The notes: generated by a model from the letters alone, not told the origin. A stretch of DNA of 64,000 nucleotides from Coffea arabica (GCF_036785885.1 NC_092312.1:12480001-12544000); one strand, 5' to 3'; positions 44,212-57,925 are shown, counted from the stretch's first letter. Made by a program: numbers and translations.

Positions 44212-47200
44212 CTACAAAGCTATATCGAGAAGCATATCTCTTACATTATAGAGGTCACTTACTTTAGTGCAACTGTTTCCAGTTACCTTAGTGACAAGTG
44301 AAGGCTTTGGGTGCAATTGCACATCATTCTCGGGTACAAAAGCTGCGTCATGGTCATAGGGCATTTTGACTTGAATTTGGTTTTCTTCATTTGTGCCATT
44401 TTTCCCCTCAGCCAAAGGAAAACCAAAAAGCCTGCAACTATTTTTGCACATGGAAACTGCAGTCTGGCCTCTTCTATGTGATGATTCATTTGGAAAAGCA
44501 GTGTCTGCATAACCCAAATTCCTATGGTCTTTCAAGAAACCAGAACTGGATCCATATACATCTTCCCTCCTAGAGCTACTCTCAGGAGAACACACGCTGA
44601 TCCGCCTAATATACCTTTCAGAAGTATCAAATAAACCCCGGTTGCAAGCCTCTAACTTCTCCAAGTTACCACCACATGGTGCATCACGCACTTTAGAAAC
44701 TGGATAGCTTGCTTGATGAAACATCATAACAGAAGATGGTGATGACAGCTGCCCTGATGGATTGGGAGGTTGAACATGAGTAGGATAACCCCGAATAGCA
44801 GACCATCTGTTCCCCTGGCCTGGGACCTGCACACCATTAAGTATAGAAGACCCACTACTTTCTAGCACAATATCAACAGCAGGCCCTCTTCCATATGATT
44901 GGTTCAGAATAGTTTCTTGACCTTGCAAGACCTGATTGAACTGAAAAGGTTCAACAAAGCTCACTTCGTGTGAAGCAAAAGAGTCTCCTTGCAGGGATTT
45001 AAGCTGATTTGGCACTACAGAAATCCTGGAATCTTTAGTATTGGGAAAAGATTTCATTTCTGATGGATGCTGACTCGAGGCATCAAAACCATCATATGGA
45101 TTATTCAAACCTACAATTTCTTGACCTTGCAAGACCTTCTGCAACCTTATATCTCCATATTCTGATATTCCTGTTGCATCTGCACATGGCATGGATTCAT
45201 TAGATCCTCCTTAGTTAAGTACTTATAAACAACAAAACAGTACAAGGGATGGCAGAGACCTCTGGCAACTGAATGTTCAGGTTTGGTCGTTAGCAAACCG
45301 GTCCTCGTCCTTTTTGTTCCCAGGGTCACTAAGCTGCTGTGACCAGAAACTATACCAGATGGCTCAATCTCCCAAGGGGACACTCGATTATGCCGAGACA
45401 CCTCCATATCATCCCACCTAACCTGTAGAAACCAGCAAAGAATACGGATGAATCAATATCAGGATGTCAAAAAACTATCCCTCACACAAGAAAAGTTGAC
45501 CCACTGACATGAAGACGAACACATGTACAAGCATTAAATCTCTTTACAGACAGAAGAAAAATAGATTATTGACCAATATCAGAACATGAATAAAGGGTTC
45601 CCTCTAGCAAATGGAGTCGCAATCTCAAACAACAGCAAAACTTGGAAATAACCTCTACCTCAGGCATAAAAGAAGAGCACTATTTAGTTTTCCAGGATGA
45701 CAAACAAGACAAGCATATGAATCAGTACATGAGATTATGTTGAATCTGCATACATTCAAGGTGATGATTACCCAGAAGGATCGCAAGTATCAGAATTACC
45801 GAATTACAGGAGTATACATTTTGCATTTAAAAAACAGCTCACTTGGGCATAAGCAGGTTTATGAAGGTTCATACAAGTGCCACATCAAAAATTAACTATC
45901 AAACTACAGTTCATAATCCAGAAGTTTTAAACACATCGAAAATTTTCTGTTTTCTGTTTCTTTTAAAGGATACTAACCACAGTAAATATTGCCAATCTTT
46001 TGAACACATACAATATTGTATAGGCATGTAAACTCTCACAAGTATTGAATGGTTTGCCACCCACTGATACCTCTTGTATAACCAACCAAAAAAAAGGAAA
46101 AGCTTAATCCTAGTATATCGGAAGCCATGTATTTCACATCTCTGAAATGTGCAAACATCATGTTTGGTACCCTATTAACTTCACTTAATCTCAGGCCACT
46201 CTAGTTTTTACTTTTCTCAAACTCAATAATGCAAAATCCTCCGTATGCTTGACATCTGTTCATTTTCTTGCTTCGTCCCATCTTCAACAATATATTTAAG
46301 AATAAGTTATTTGGCAATTTCTAGACAGCAGCTGATGAAATAACTTCCATAAAGATGCTACAGTGCCTTTCTTTGCAATTTGAAGCAGCAACAACCTTGC
46401 ATATGATTTCTAGCTGTTAGCAAGAGATTAGGTACCAACCAAAGGGATGGAAAACCTAGTCATCAAAAAGAAACTGTGCTACAGTTGCAAAACTAAAATT
46501 TCCCAAAATTCTTAATGTATAGGAAAAAAGTTAAAAACATTTTAAGTTTCTAACCTGTATGGAAAGACTACCAATTCAGATAAAACATAGACATTTTGTC
46601 AATTGAACTTCTTAAAAGTGGTAAAATGCATAATCTGGACATGCGCAAGCCATATTACCTAGGTAACAATTTACAGAAGTAAACCATAAAAGGAGAATCC
46701 AATGTTTAATTCATGTGGATCCTACGGTTGACAAATTTAAAATGCATATCTTGCAACAGTTTACAGCATGAAGAGACAAGGTGCAGGCCTCTAAAGCATC
46801 ATTTGAATCAGAAACTCTCAAGCTAGCTAATAATAGAACATATAGCAATCAAATAAGATCATACCAATAGACACCTCCATCTTGAACCAGACCACCTAAC
46901 AGGATCAGCATCACTTATCCCAACAATAAGTCCAGTGCACCTGCCATAGCAGTAATAATTAGTTGAGATAGTCTAAGCCTTTGAATCGTGCAATGTAGTT
47001 TCAAACCAACCTTCTCTCAGCTGCATCTTCTGTTTCAAAACGCATTTTAAATCTCATTCCCGCTGAAATAGAGTGTGCAACACTCTTTGAGAATCTTTGG
47101 TAAGGTACAATAAACTCTGATGAGCCAGCCCTACAATATGCAGGTGCAAAAGAGAAGACATTCTGGGATAAACAAACTGGAGAACACTATTCAGCTACAT

Positions 47201-49634
47201 GCCACACTAAAAGAAATTTCAGACCAACAGTTACGAGTGTTTTTACTCAACACAAGAGTAAATGTTCCTGTGGATTTTTATCATCCAACCACAAAATTTC
47301 ATGAAAACCTCCAACTAGTACAAGGAACTATATTGTTCAAGAAAATCGCCAAATTTAACTTTATTCTACTACTTTAAAGGGCACGCATACCATGAACGTT
47401 TCCAAAACTTAAATAAATACATTCGTGAAATGACAGTAGTAGAGTAAGGCAATGCCCTCACGAAAATCTTATTCCACATTACTATTTGTGTTTTTCAATT
47501 AAGGATGAAAACAAATGAAGTAAGATTTTCAAGCTAATCTGACAAATGCAATTATCAATATTTTGGGACAAGTTTTTAGCTTGCACAGAAAGACTAGGAA
47601 ATGAAAATATCAAACATGCAGCTGATGGAATGAGACAAGTATATATTAAAATGGTGGAAGCAACTAAATTGAAGAAACTTTTGCTAGGAAATCAACTCAA
47701 ACCATCTATGATTCATGTCCATCACTTCGATCAGAGAGCAGGCCAGTGGAACTGCTTGTGTAACATACCTTGGATTGTAACAGACATTGAAGACCCTTCT
47801 CGTGGTCACAGCATTGACCACAGAAATGATGCTGCTGGCATTGAACTGTTGGCTTGCAGTTGGAAATGTAGAACAACTTTTTAGCTGAGCAGCTCTTCGG
47901 ATACCAAGCCTAAGTTCTCCATCACCACCCCTGACAGAAAAAGATAAAAAGCAAGCAGTTTTCATTTTTCTGACAAGAGATAGTATCTAGTACAAAGAAG
48001 GATAAACGACAAAAGCCAAAAAAATTCTTAGCATTTGGCACCTCAGAAAAAGAACAGCATCTCCAGAAACAAGCTTCTTCTTATTGACAAATGCACTCCA
48101 ACCGGTTGTCAGTAAATGCCTTCGGGGCTGCCCTGTTCAAACAGAATTTCAGACCACAAAATTAAGCAAGCCATCTAGCATGCATTCTTTAAAATGTATT
48201 TGGATCCAGTTCCAATAAATGATCATTTCTACATACCCCGGTATATGTGCCGAAATTTCCACTCCATTCCATGCAGATCCTTAGCTACAAGCTCCTGAGA
48301 AGGCCTCTGTTGCTCATAATCCTAAAATTGAAACAAATATAAAGGGAAAACTCAAAAGTCAATCAAGATATGAGCGCGCATGTTTAGATATGTTTCAGTA
48401 AAACCGTTAAAATTTGCAGCTTAGTTTGGTAAGCAAAAATCATCGTGGTTACCAGAGGAGGGAAACAATCTTCAGCAGCTCGACGAGGGACAGAGAAACC
48501 CCCATGAGTGCTAGTATCTGAAGCAGTAAGGGTCTTGCAGAACATGTGGGGCGTCAGAGACTTTCCAGCGCCTTCAACATCTTCTTCAGTTTCTACTTCA
48601 ACTTCCCCTTCCTTCCATTTATGCTCCATCTGCAGAAAAGGTAGCAAGATAGACAAAATTATTCCCCCCAACTGTCAAAAATGAAGAATACCAGCTACAT
48701 TAGGAAGGAAAAGCAAATACTGTTTCTGACTTCATATAGAACCGTGAGACCACATCTCATGATGAAATTTTACCTTGAAGCAGAGCAACAAGTTCAATAC
48801 AAAAACGCTTTCCGCTTGAGGATAGCAGGAGGAGAGTGGTTTACTCTTAAACGAAAAGCAAGTTGTATGAAATAGACGAGGATACTTCATTTGGCTCTAA
48901 TTGGAACCATTGCCTTCCCCTTACAGAATTCATTGAAAAACAAATACTTGCATGACACTTAACTTGGTTTTCAAAACCAAAAGGGTATCTCAAACAGAGC
49001 CCAATTAAGCTGTACCATAACCACTTAAAAACAGAAGTTTTGCAGCGAACCAAACCTGGTAATCTGGAAGCAGAGAAACTTGTGCATACACCTCATCAGT
49101 AGTTGCCTCCGCCTATCCCAACAAACATTTTTCACAACATTATCACAAGCGTACAAGAATTTTCAAAAAGAAAATGCATAAATGCAGCAACTTACAACTG
49201 GAAGACCATAAATAGATTTTCACCTTTAAATAAAGAAGACAATACTACTAAAAAAAAAAGAAGAAGAAGAAGAAGAGAGCACACATTTCAATATATTCGA
49301 CAAAAAATTACTGTACATGCATTTGTAAAAATAAAATAAAATAAAAGAGAGACTAAATTACATGGAGCTTGACATCGACGACGCGGCAGAAAATGTGAGG
49401 AGGAAGATCAATATTGGATAGAGAGAGCTGATCAGCGAGCTGCTCCAGGTGGCCCTGGGGCAAGTACACCACTCGGCTCCCTTTCTTCGGCAGCGAAATC
49501 AACGGCCCGGCACAAGCGTGCCATAGCTCCATACACACCGACTCCGAAGCAGAAGGCGTCATTTCACTTCCGTTGCCGTCGTCGTCGTTGTTCACCGTGT
49601 TCAAGTCAATTAATCCACACATCGTCTCCAACAA
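44212..49634 (-). CDS. ARF3: Auxin response factor 3 / ETTIN, complete, 10 exons
   Basis: Exons (high to low): 49634-49362, 49112-49056, 48629-48453, 48321-48237, 48132-48042, 47930-47769, 47130-47011, 46940-46865, 45422-45260, 45179-44212. All phases agree, giving 723 codons. N-terminus [10 protein letters not shown], then [20 protein letters not shown]. The B3 DNA-binding domain lies at about residues 136-238 ([39 protein letters not shown]). The ARF domain follows ([40 protein letters not shown]). The ETTIN-type tail ends [16 protein letters not shown]. No PB1 (III/IV) domain is present, as expected for ARF3. ETTIN is a nuclear repressor-type ARF that sets organ polarity and gynoecium pattern. 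Two tasiR-ARF sites in the last exon place it under TAS3 control. The second ATG (codon 5) may be the main start. Intron 8 (45423-46864) is the longest. Confidence 0.96.
44914..44934 (-). promoter_or_regulatory. tasiR-ARF target site 2 in ARF3 (3' site)
   Basis: The mRNA strand reads CAGGTCTTGCAAGGTCAAGA, the same core as site 1, 204 bases downstream. It encodes QVLQGQE. Two sites are the usual arrangement in ARF3 and ARF4. Confidence 0.93.
45118..45138 (-). promoter_or_regulatory. tasiR-ARF target site 1 in ARF3 (5' site)
   Basis: The mRNA strand reads AAGGTCTTGCAAGGTCAAGA, complementary over nearly its whole length to the TAS3-derived tasiR-ARF (core TCTTGACCTTG). It encodes KVLQGQE. In plants this small RNA guides AGO7/AGO1-dependent silencing of ARF2/3/4. 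Confidence 0.93.
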
Positions 49635-50272
49635 CCCACAACCCTAACCAAAAAACAAAAAGGTTCAAAACACGACCGCAATTTAAACCAACTCATCCAG
49701 CTCTACATGAATATGCATCCAAAGACAGCTAGCTACGAAGAGAGAAAATCCAAGTGAGAGAGAGAGAGAGAGAGAGAGAGTGAAGAAGCTCCTGCTCACC
49801 TTTGTTAGTTGCTAGTTGCCAGCTAGCGAGAGGTAATCAACAGAAGTACGGAGTTATCAGCCCGCGCACTTAACGCATTGTTTTAAAAATAATAATAATA
49901 ATAACATGACCCAGAGATGAGATGAGACTTGAGAGAAAGAGACCCAGCAAGATTTTTGTACTTTCTCTCTCTAGAAGAAAAAAAAAAACAAAATGGCTTT
50001 AGTTGAGTTTTTCCGTCCTTTTTCTACTTGTCGAAATTATACTCCGCCGGCATCAGCATGTCGCAAGGTATGGGACTTGTGAGTGAGGAGTAATGGACAC
50101 AAATATACACGAATTATTTAGTGGAAATTCCTCATGATCTGATTATTTAACAGTAGCTGAGCTGGTGGTGGAGGTGGTGGTGGTGCAAGTGGCAGGAGGC
50201 AGCAGGTGCAGAAGACCAGCAACTGCCGCTACTAAGAGAGAGAGGAAAGCAGGAGAGAGAGAGAGAGAGAGA

Positions 50273-50311
<39 letters not shown>

Positions 50312-50345
50312 GGGGGGAAGGAAAAGGGAATAAAAGAAAAATTAG
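49635..50345 (-). promoter_or_regulatory. ARF3 5' leader and promoter region with GA/CT repeats
   Basis: Holds (AG)n at 49757-49780 and a longer (AG)n-(TG)n-(AG)n tract at about 50240-50310, which are CT repeats on the ARF3 sense strand. Such CT-rich tracts are common in plant leaders and are possible binding sites for GAGA-binding (BBR/BPC) proteins. The exact transcription start and any leader intron cannot be set. Confidence 0.5.
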
Positions 50346-51454
50346 AAAAGGATGGAGGATTTTGTGAGAGCGAGATTGAGGGGAAGTGCGTACTATCGCC
50401 CTGTATTTTCGGGCGGATGTCTATTCTGTCCCCCTTCTCCTTCTACAATTTTCTCTCCTCACCCTTGTACACCCTTTTTTTTCTTTTCATTTCTTCTCAC
50501 CCTTCTAATACCAGTTTTTCCAATCTCTCAATAATTTTAATTTTTTTTTGAGAAATAGTTATCAGCTATCCAAACAAATTTTTGAAAGCTTCCGATGAGT
50601 TTAGCAGCTAATTCTAAAATTTGTGCTCTTTTCAATAAAATTAGCTGCTAAATTTGTAATGATTCCTGTATCTCGTTTTTTTTTTTTTTTTAAAAAAAAA
50701 CAATGATCTTTCTACCTTAAAAAATTTGGTGATAGATCGGTACAATTTTAAAAATATTTGGTGACTTTTTTTTATATATTTAAAATAAACTTTGCAGAGG
50801 CATCAGATATTTGCTTGCTGTATTTTTGTTATATTTGCAGTTACAAACGTAACATTAACATGATTATACTCTTTTTTTTTTTTGTTTAAAAAAAAGGAAT
50901 CACTTTTGCTTAATTAAATGCATTCTAAAAAAATTTACATGTATATAACCTTATTAGTTTATTTTGATTAACTAGATTATTAGGTATAAAATGTTCACTT
51001 GAATTGCTATTTTAAAGAGTTTTGTAGAATAAAATTAAAAAAAAAAGATTGAAAAAGGTGTTCATCCGCACCATCAAAACTTTTCTTTAGAAAAATACAA
51101 TCCAAAGACTTCTTTATCATGTTATCTTACAACGTCGCGTCACAAACAACAAATAGTATGACAGTATGGATCTCAAGATAGATATTTAATGGGATTAACT
51201 GCGAGGCTGTGCCGACTCCAGAGCTAATACGTGAACTCGTTTCGCCACCGTCCCCCCTCCTCATACAACCAGTATAAGATTTTCTTGTGCTGGGGGTCCC
51301 TCTTATCCTTTCTGTCATTATCTTCTCATGCATTTATGCTTATGGCCTTTTAGCCCGGAAAATGTGGGTTTAAGTGCCTATACATTTATGTTAAATATGA
51401 AAATCAAGCGATCAAAAATTTAATCAGGTTACCAATTACTTTCTTTATAGGGTT
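50346..51454. other. Gene-free AT-rich spacer
   Basis: T-rich runs at 50669 and 50872 and MITE debris (near 50537-50580 and 51005-51110, with AATACAATCCAAAGA). No gene recognised. Confidence 0.4.
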
Positions 51455-51830
51455 AGGACTGCAAGTCAACCAAATCAAGTAGAACTTGGATCTAATCGAA
51501 TCAAATCTTAACTTAATTTTACCACACTCGAGTTCGAACTCGGCGAACTCTTACAATAAAACTCGAACTCGAGTTTAAAAAATAAAAAATAATTATTTTA
51601 TTTTTAAAAAAATAAATAAAATAGTAATTTTTCTTAATAAATTATAAAATATTATGGATATATATGTAATTTTATTATTAAAATAAAAATAAAAAATATA
51701 TAAAATCGAATTAATTCGCGATCTAACGAGTTAAGTATCTTTAAATTAATAATTAAGTTCGAGCTCGATTTGATCAGTTGGAGGTCGACTCCAACTACTC
51801 GCGAGTGGTTCAACTCATATGTAATCTTAG
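51455..51830. mobile_element. Diverged hAT MITE related to 12529-12994
   Basis: Shares the layout and words of the element at 12529-12994: left GGACTGCAAGTCAACC, CTCGAGTTCGAACTC, an A/T core with AAAATATTATGGATATATATG, right CGAGCTCGATTTG and CTCGCGAGTGG. The ends are too degraded for a target duplication, so it is an older copy. Confidence 0.6.
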
Positions 51831-52518
51831 TTAAAAATATAAGTCATCGATATACTTTATATCTACCATAAAAGAAGCTAAAATGCGGCAACGGTAACAT
51901 CCCCAGATTGTAGCCATGGAATTAATTCTACTAATTTGGTCTCGATATGGCCTTTGTACCTAAAGTTTCTTCCTAGACAGTTGTACTCTCGTTTCTAACA
52001 AATATATTAAAAGCTAATAATTCCAACTTCAAGAGAGCGCAAGGGTACTTGGCCTTGTCGAGTTACCATAATATTAAATCCTTTTCTTCCTTTTTCATGT
52101 GGATATTTTAAGAGGTATAGGGGTGGCATGTCATAAGACTAGTACTTAGCACGACAATTATTGGGAAATTGGTGGAAGGAATGCAAAACTCATGAATGCT
52201 GTAAATTGGGATATCATTTCATATTTACAACTACATATATTTAAACTTCCGCAAGAATTAATAAAAATCCCGTCCACCTCCCCTTTTAGGACTACATTGT
52301 CAATGCATATCTACCAAAGGAAAAATGCCAATTCTGATCCAGTATGTATTTTAGCAAATATGTGGTTCAAGATTTCGGCTGATGCCACCTTTCGCTGAGA
52401 GAATAACTTGAACAAAGGTGCTTTTGATATCTAAGGATTGCGTCTCACTTGCTCAACTTTTACCAAATGATGATGTTAAGATATTTGCTTCAGCCACACT
52501 CATGCACTGAAGTTGCCG
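51831..52518. other. AT-rich spacer
   Basis: No gene or element recognised. Confidence 0.4.
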
Positions 52519-53334
52519 ATATTTTTTGGAATAATTTCAGAAACCTCAGCACTTAGTTTTTTTGAATTTTAAAAATTACACTTACCTTCCTTAATTTGAT
52601 ACTTTGGTAACTAAACCTTAAAATAAGGTCAAAAATTTAATGAATATTCTAAAATGCCCTTATTTTATAAAGTTTGATTCATTTTTCTAAACATTTGTAA
52701 AGTAATTTGACATGATTATTTTGAAAAAAAGACTCTCGAGTTTTTTCATACCAATATTTGTTATTTAATAATCAAATATAACAATAAATCTTTTGCTATG
52801 ATAAGCTATTTTTATAGTATTTTATTGGGGATATAGATTATTTTTAAGATAGAGAATAAAGTGTTATATTGTGTTTTTTAAATTTATGGACTGTTTTTTA
52901 ATAAAAGTTTATGGACTTGTTTAGTGATAGAACCACCATAGTTTGGTAGTGATTTTGAGCCATTTATTTTTAATTATTGTTATTTATTCTTGATTTTGAT
53001 ACAAAAAAAAAAAAGAGTTACAGAAAAATTGCATGATATTAAAAGTCATCAAAAAATTACTAGTTTAACGTTTGATCTGAATAGATATTAGCAACAATAT
53101 TGATAGTTCTTCTATACTTCTAATGAAATACAAGAGAAATAAATAAGAATGAAAAAGGGAAAAATTATAAAATCCATCATTTGTATAAACATGACAACAA
53201 GAGACTTTTATTAAAATGTTAATTGTCATTTTAAATGGGTAAGGAAAGAAGGTATAATTTTTAAAACCATAAGGAAACCACATGAAATTATCAAAAATCT
53301 CAAGAGAGGTTTTTGAAATTATCCCATAATTTTT
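52519..53334. mobile_element. Mutator-like non-autonomous element, about 800 bp
   Basis: Span 52528-53325. Left end GGAATAATTTCAGAAACCTC, right end (minus strand) GGGATAATTTCAAAAACCTC. The flanks ATATTTTTT and ATAATTTTT agree at 8 of 9 bases. The GGGATAATTTC(A/C).AAACCTC end also occurs alone at 62240. No transposase. Confidence 0.65.
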
Positions 53335-53359
53335 AGCATGGGATGGATGAAAACTTAAG

Positions 53360-53361
<2 letters not shown>

Positions 53362-53394
<33 letters not shown>
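53362..53394. repeat. (GT)n microsatellite
   Basis: About 16 GT units without interruption. Confidence 0.9.
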
Positions 53395-53396
<2 letters not shown>

Positions 53397-54890
53397 GGGG
53401 ATGGAAATTGAATTCAAAACCTCTAAATCCCTTTTGTTTGCCTTGTCTTTTGGTTAGCATTTAATAGCCATTAATTTCAGAAAATTTATTCAACAACTTG
53501 AAAGAGCATATATTATGCTCCATGTTTAAAATGACGAACACAAAAACTATAAGAGGAAAAAGAAAAGTTTACAGCAAGTACTTTAAACAAAAATAAACTA
53601 GACGCAACATGCTAATTGAAACTAAAATAAAGAGCCTTGACAAATAAAAAAAAATTAACCTTAGATTCCCTCGGATCAATCCTAATGAATTCGGAGTACT
53701 ATTACTTTACTAGAGAACCGAGATGGACAAAGTGTCTGTTGGACAAATAAAAAACAAAGGAGACCACAGATGAACTTTTTATGTAGGGGGAGACAGGATA
53801 TGGCTGTGGCCCCCGAGGACGAAACAGGAGGGTATTAACTTCCGCACATAGTAATTATCATCATTCTGTTTTTTTTTGGGACCAAGAACTCATCATTATG
53901 GTTACCCTGTTGGTGAATTGTAGCTTCAAGATAAGGGTAGACTTGTCAATTCATACAAGGTAGGGACAAAATTCTCAATAGTGAAATTTTCTTTTTCTTT
54001 TTCTTTTATAGTAATGGCCGGGTACAATTCCTTTTATAAAGATGCCAATCTTTGATAAAGGCCAAGTCAATTTGGGAAACCAAGCAAAAGAGGTCTAGTA
54101 GCAATCTAGCTAATAGCTTGGTACACCTTGTTGCAGAGAGCCGGACATATGGGGGTTACAATTCACGGTCGCCAGGCCCATACTTTTAAGTTCTAACATA
54201 TTCAGAGTTGCTTTCTCCTCCAAGTGGCGTTTGCTTAAGTCACTTTGAATCATTTTTAATAATCTAATTCACACCATAAATATGAAAAAAAAAATTTTAA
54301 AAAAGAAGTTAATGGATTTCTTTTGAACTAAGTTTGGTTATGTTATTGCCACGTTTCCCTCGTAAGTACTTTTACTTTCATGGTTGGCATCCCTTATTTT
54401 CATTTTGTAACGATCCAACACTACAATTTTAGTGTTAAGCAAGTCAATCGTTAGTTTAGCATTATGATTTCATAGTTCAACATGCATAAATACGTAATTT
54501 TGTTTTGAATTTTTAGCCAAGGAATGAAACCCTGCAATAAACACAAACTCATGGATATGTTCATCGCAATGATTCGGTTTGAACAATTCATTTATCAAGT
54601 ATGAATATCGAGAATATTTGGATTGTATATTATGTGAGATTAGTAAAATTTATAATCTTATTTGAAGAATTTTTATTGATTAACAACTAAATAATGAACT
54701 TGAAGAATCAAGACCCTTTTATATATAATACTTTCTATCTTACCATCCAATCTAATCCAACGTGTTCCGTGGGCTTGTTTCATATTAGTTAACCTTAGCA
54801 TATATTTTTAGGATTTTTGAAACACCTCTTCATCACGCGCTCCTCGTGAGCATGGTAAAAACCCTCCGTAAAGTGTTGACAGAAAATAGT
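53395..54890. other. Gene-free AT-rich spacer
   Basis: No coding similarity, RNA gene or transposon end recognised. Confidence 0.4.
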
Positions 54891-55058
54891 GTGCTTAGAT
54901 TGTAAATTATTTGAAATAATTTTATGAAAAAATGTATTATAACACATTTTTGATATGATGTATATGAGATAAAAAAATAATTGATATATGTGCTGATGAT
55001 GATGATGCAAGAAAATCAGAGTGTATATAAATAATGTGTAATAATTTACTATCCAAAC
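54891..55058. mobile_element. MITE related to the GTTTGGATTGC family, diverged
   Basis: Left GTGCTTAGATTGTAAATTAT, right TAATTTACTATCCAAAC, with the interior GATGTATATGAGATAAAAAA. About 168 bp. Confidence 0.55.
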
Positions 55059-56661
55059 AGTTCGGTATAGAAGTAATAGGACAATTTGGCCTTTGTTGCC
55101 TTGCTTGGTTCTATTTTGAGATAGACCCACCCAACCAAGTCATGAAATCATCAGACCTATTTTACACATCAGTCAAAGACCAGTATGTCAGTCCATAATC
55201 TGTTGGTTAAGTCATTTACCTCCTTTATTCTAAAAAAAATAAAAAGTCATTTACCTCCTTCTTTTTTTTTTTTTTTTGTGTTTTGATTGCTTGAAAGTTC
55301 AACACTACCCTCGCCTCTTCATGCAAAACGCAGCACCTTCGTTCCAAACCGAGACAGACAGGTCCTTTCTTGGGAACAGAACGTCCCAAGTAAATCTCTT
55401 CTCCTTCTTTGGCTACTTGCGAAAACTTCACATTATCGTCTGTTTGTGTTTTTACTTTTTATCTTCAGGGTAAATCAGGGATCCGCAGTAAATCAGACAA
55501 TCCAATAGAATCTTTTGCCAAATTTTATAGTCTTCTTGTTTTTGGAGTCGAGTAATATGTTGGCGAGTTTCCTAAACAGGAAACCAGTGAGCATTATTCC
55601 TCTTTTCTTGATCTGCATAAGCAATTGGAACTGGAGCTTCCTTCGCCATTACCCTATTTGGGTTCTTTGTATTTCTCTGAATATTTCTTAGTTCAACCCA
55701 AAAGTATCAATGAATGACCAATGAATCAAGAAGGCTAGACTTCCCAGTTCCCACGAAATGCTAAAGTTTGAAACTCCAGAAACATAGTGAACATCCTCGT
55801 ATTGCAATAAAAGCTTCTTTAGAATTACTTTCTTGTGTTTGTCTCGCTTCCCCAGCAGCAGCAAGCCATGTCCGGTCCCTAGGCTGTTGTCTTGGTCTTT
55901 CTTATTTTGGGAGACTCACATCTCATGCATTTTGAAACCTACAAATCCGGTTTTGCATGTAAATATAAAGTTTGTTTGGATGAAGAACATTTGGGAAAAA
56001 TTTTTTGGAATTAAACACGTTTTCCATGTATCCCATCAAAAAGAGCATTACAAGAACTAATCACTGCAAAACATAATCCCAAATACTTTATCAAGAGAGT
56101 CAAATTATTTATGGAATAATTTCAAGCCATGATTTGGACAAAAAAGCAAGAAAAATAACTAAAAGTTGTTTCTTTTAATATATTTTATCTGATAGAGGAA
56201 TGATGAAGTTTAAGAAGCGGGAACAAGGAAGATGGATTTGGATTGAAAGCCTTTGAGTCTCGAGATCTCAACTTTACCCATTGAATCAATACCTTCTCCG
56301 CTAACTCAAAATATAGTTTACAATAAAGAATATGCTTGGATAGGAAAGTATGTTTGAAATAATTGCTATCCAAATCATATTTTTTTAACTTGCAAAAATC
56401 TCAAACAAACTTTCAAATATAAAACCTTCATGCTTCTTGTTTTCTTTTAAATTATCATTAATATAATCACATTTTTTGTACTAAAAAGTAAGACAATATA
56501 AGGGCAAATTTTAAAATGAGATCATATTCTCTCTCGAAAAATAAATTTTTAATATTATATTAAGAAATAAATTACACGTCTCACAAACAAAAAGCATAAA
56601 AGGTAAGGGAGACTTGTTCAAGTTCGAGAATATCAAATGACATAAAAGGTAAGGGAGCCTT
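55059..56661. other. Gene-free AT-rich spacer
   Basis: CATAAAAGGTAAGGGAG occurs twice, at about 56596 and 56641, just before the next MITE. A plus-strand 65-codon frame near 55276 shows no similarity. Nothing else recognised. Confidence 0.4.
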
Positions 56662-56796
56662 GTTTGGATTGCTTGTTTCCGTTGGAAAATATTGTCGTTT
56701 TCCGTGATCACATTTCCCTATTAGCTTTTTCCCTCACATATATCAAATCGCTACAGTAATTTTTCCATGAAAAATGACGAAAAATGCAATCCAAAC
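56662..56796. mobile_element. GTTTGGATTGC-family MITE
   Basis: Bounded by GTTTGGATTGC (56662-56672) and GCAATCCAAAC (56786-56796), perfect 11-bp inverted ends. The interior has CTCACATATATCAAATCGCTACAG-type family words in the opposite orientation to 31973-32115. 135 bp. Confidence 0.8.
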
Positions 56797-57781
56797 ACAA
56801 CCGAAGATTTCTAAAATTATCCCATTACATTTTCAGATTGAGCATCTCGTGTTGCAATGATCGTTAAGTTTACATGTTCCAACACTAGCATAGCATATCA
56901 AGTCCTACATGGTGTCAAAATATCTCCATAGAATGCTATGGCATTCATTCTCGGATAATTGCTGCATTCTCCCCAAAAATATATATATATATATATATAT
57001 ATAGAAAAGAAATGGTCCCAAGTTAATAATAAGGTATATAAGTAGAATATCTCTTTCGTAGGAATCAATAATGATCATGAACACCAATCCAGGTGCAGGT
57101 TCACGTGCACACTAGCTCCCAAAGTAATTACTTGAATTAGCTTTTGGCTAACGCTGGTAACATCATATTGTTCTGCAAATCATATAATTTAGCCCAAAAC
57201 CTTATCGTAAACAACCTTATAATGATGCCTTTGACCAAAGCACATATTAGTTGTGTCTTGGGCAAATGGTCGATGTTAATTGATTTTTGACACTCGGAAT
57301 TTCGAATCATTGCTTATGCACGAAACCCCTAATTATTTACCCTAAATATAGTGCAAACACGGATGACGACGTATCTTAAAGTTATTCTTAATTTCGCGAA
57401 AGTGTACTTTACCTTTGTTGAATTGCCAAGAAAAGAAAAGGTAATAATGACAATGGGTCCCCTCCCTGCAAAGATAAGAACTAAGAAGAGAGTATTCCGC
57501 ACATCGTTTATGTACTTTCCAGCAAACCAATCATTCATGGAGAAAATATATTAATATAGTTGTATTCCTTAATTAATTAAAAACACGAAAAAGTTTAAAG
57601 TTAAGTGCTCCATTTTCTTGTTAATAAGTAGCAGCAGCACAAGTTCCTACAATTAATAAATATTCTAGCCAACTTATATATATATATGTATATTCCAAGT
57701 ATGATTTTTTCCCACTTTGATAGTGCCTAATTTAGCAAAGTTACTCCACTATTTAGCTGTTGAGATGAAACAATTGGGTTT
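56797..57781. other. Gene-free AT-rich spacer
   Basis: (AT)n at about 56979-57001 and near 57675. No gene recognised. Confidence 0.4.
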
Positions 57782-57925
57782 GTTTGGATTGCTGTTTATT
57801 TGTCAAAATATATTTGCTTACATCATTATTACAATTTTTAATGCACCTTTTTATCTTCCCAATTAACCTTTTATCTCACGTACATCACATCACAAAAAAG
57901 TGTTACAGTAAAAATATCTCTAATA
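57782..57925. mobile_element. GTTTGGATTGC-family MITE, one end only
   Basis: Starts GTTTGGATTGCTGTTTATTT and keeps the interior CTCACGTACATCACATCAC; the second end is lost near 57925. Confidence 0.55.

Noticed and set aside
53065-53460. 131-codon frame with a Thr-His repeat
   Set aside because: The repeat is the (GT)n microsatellite read in one frame; the rest is the end of a Mutator-like element.
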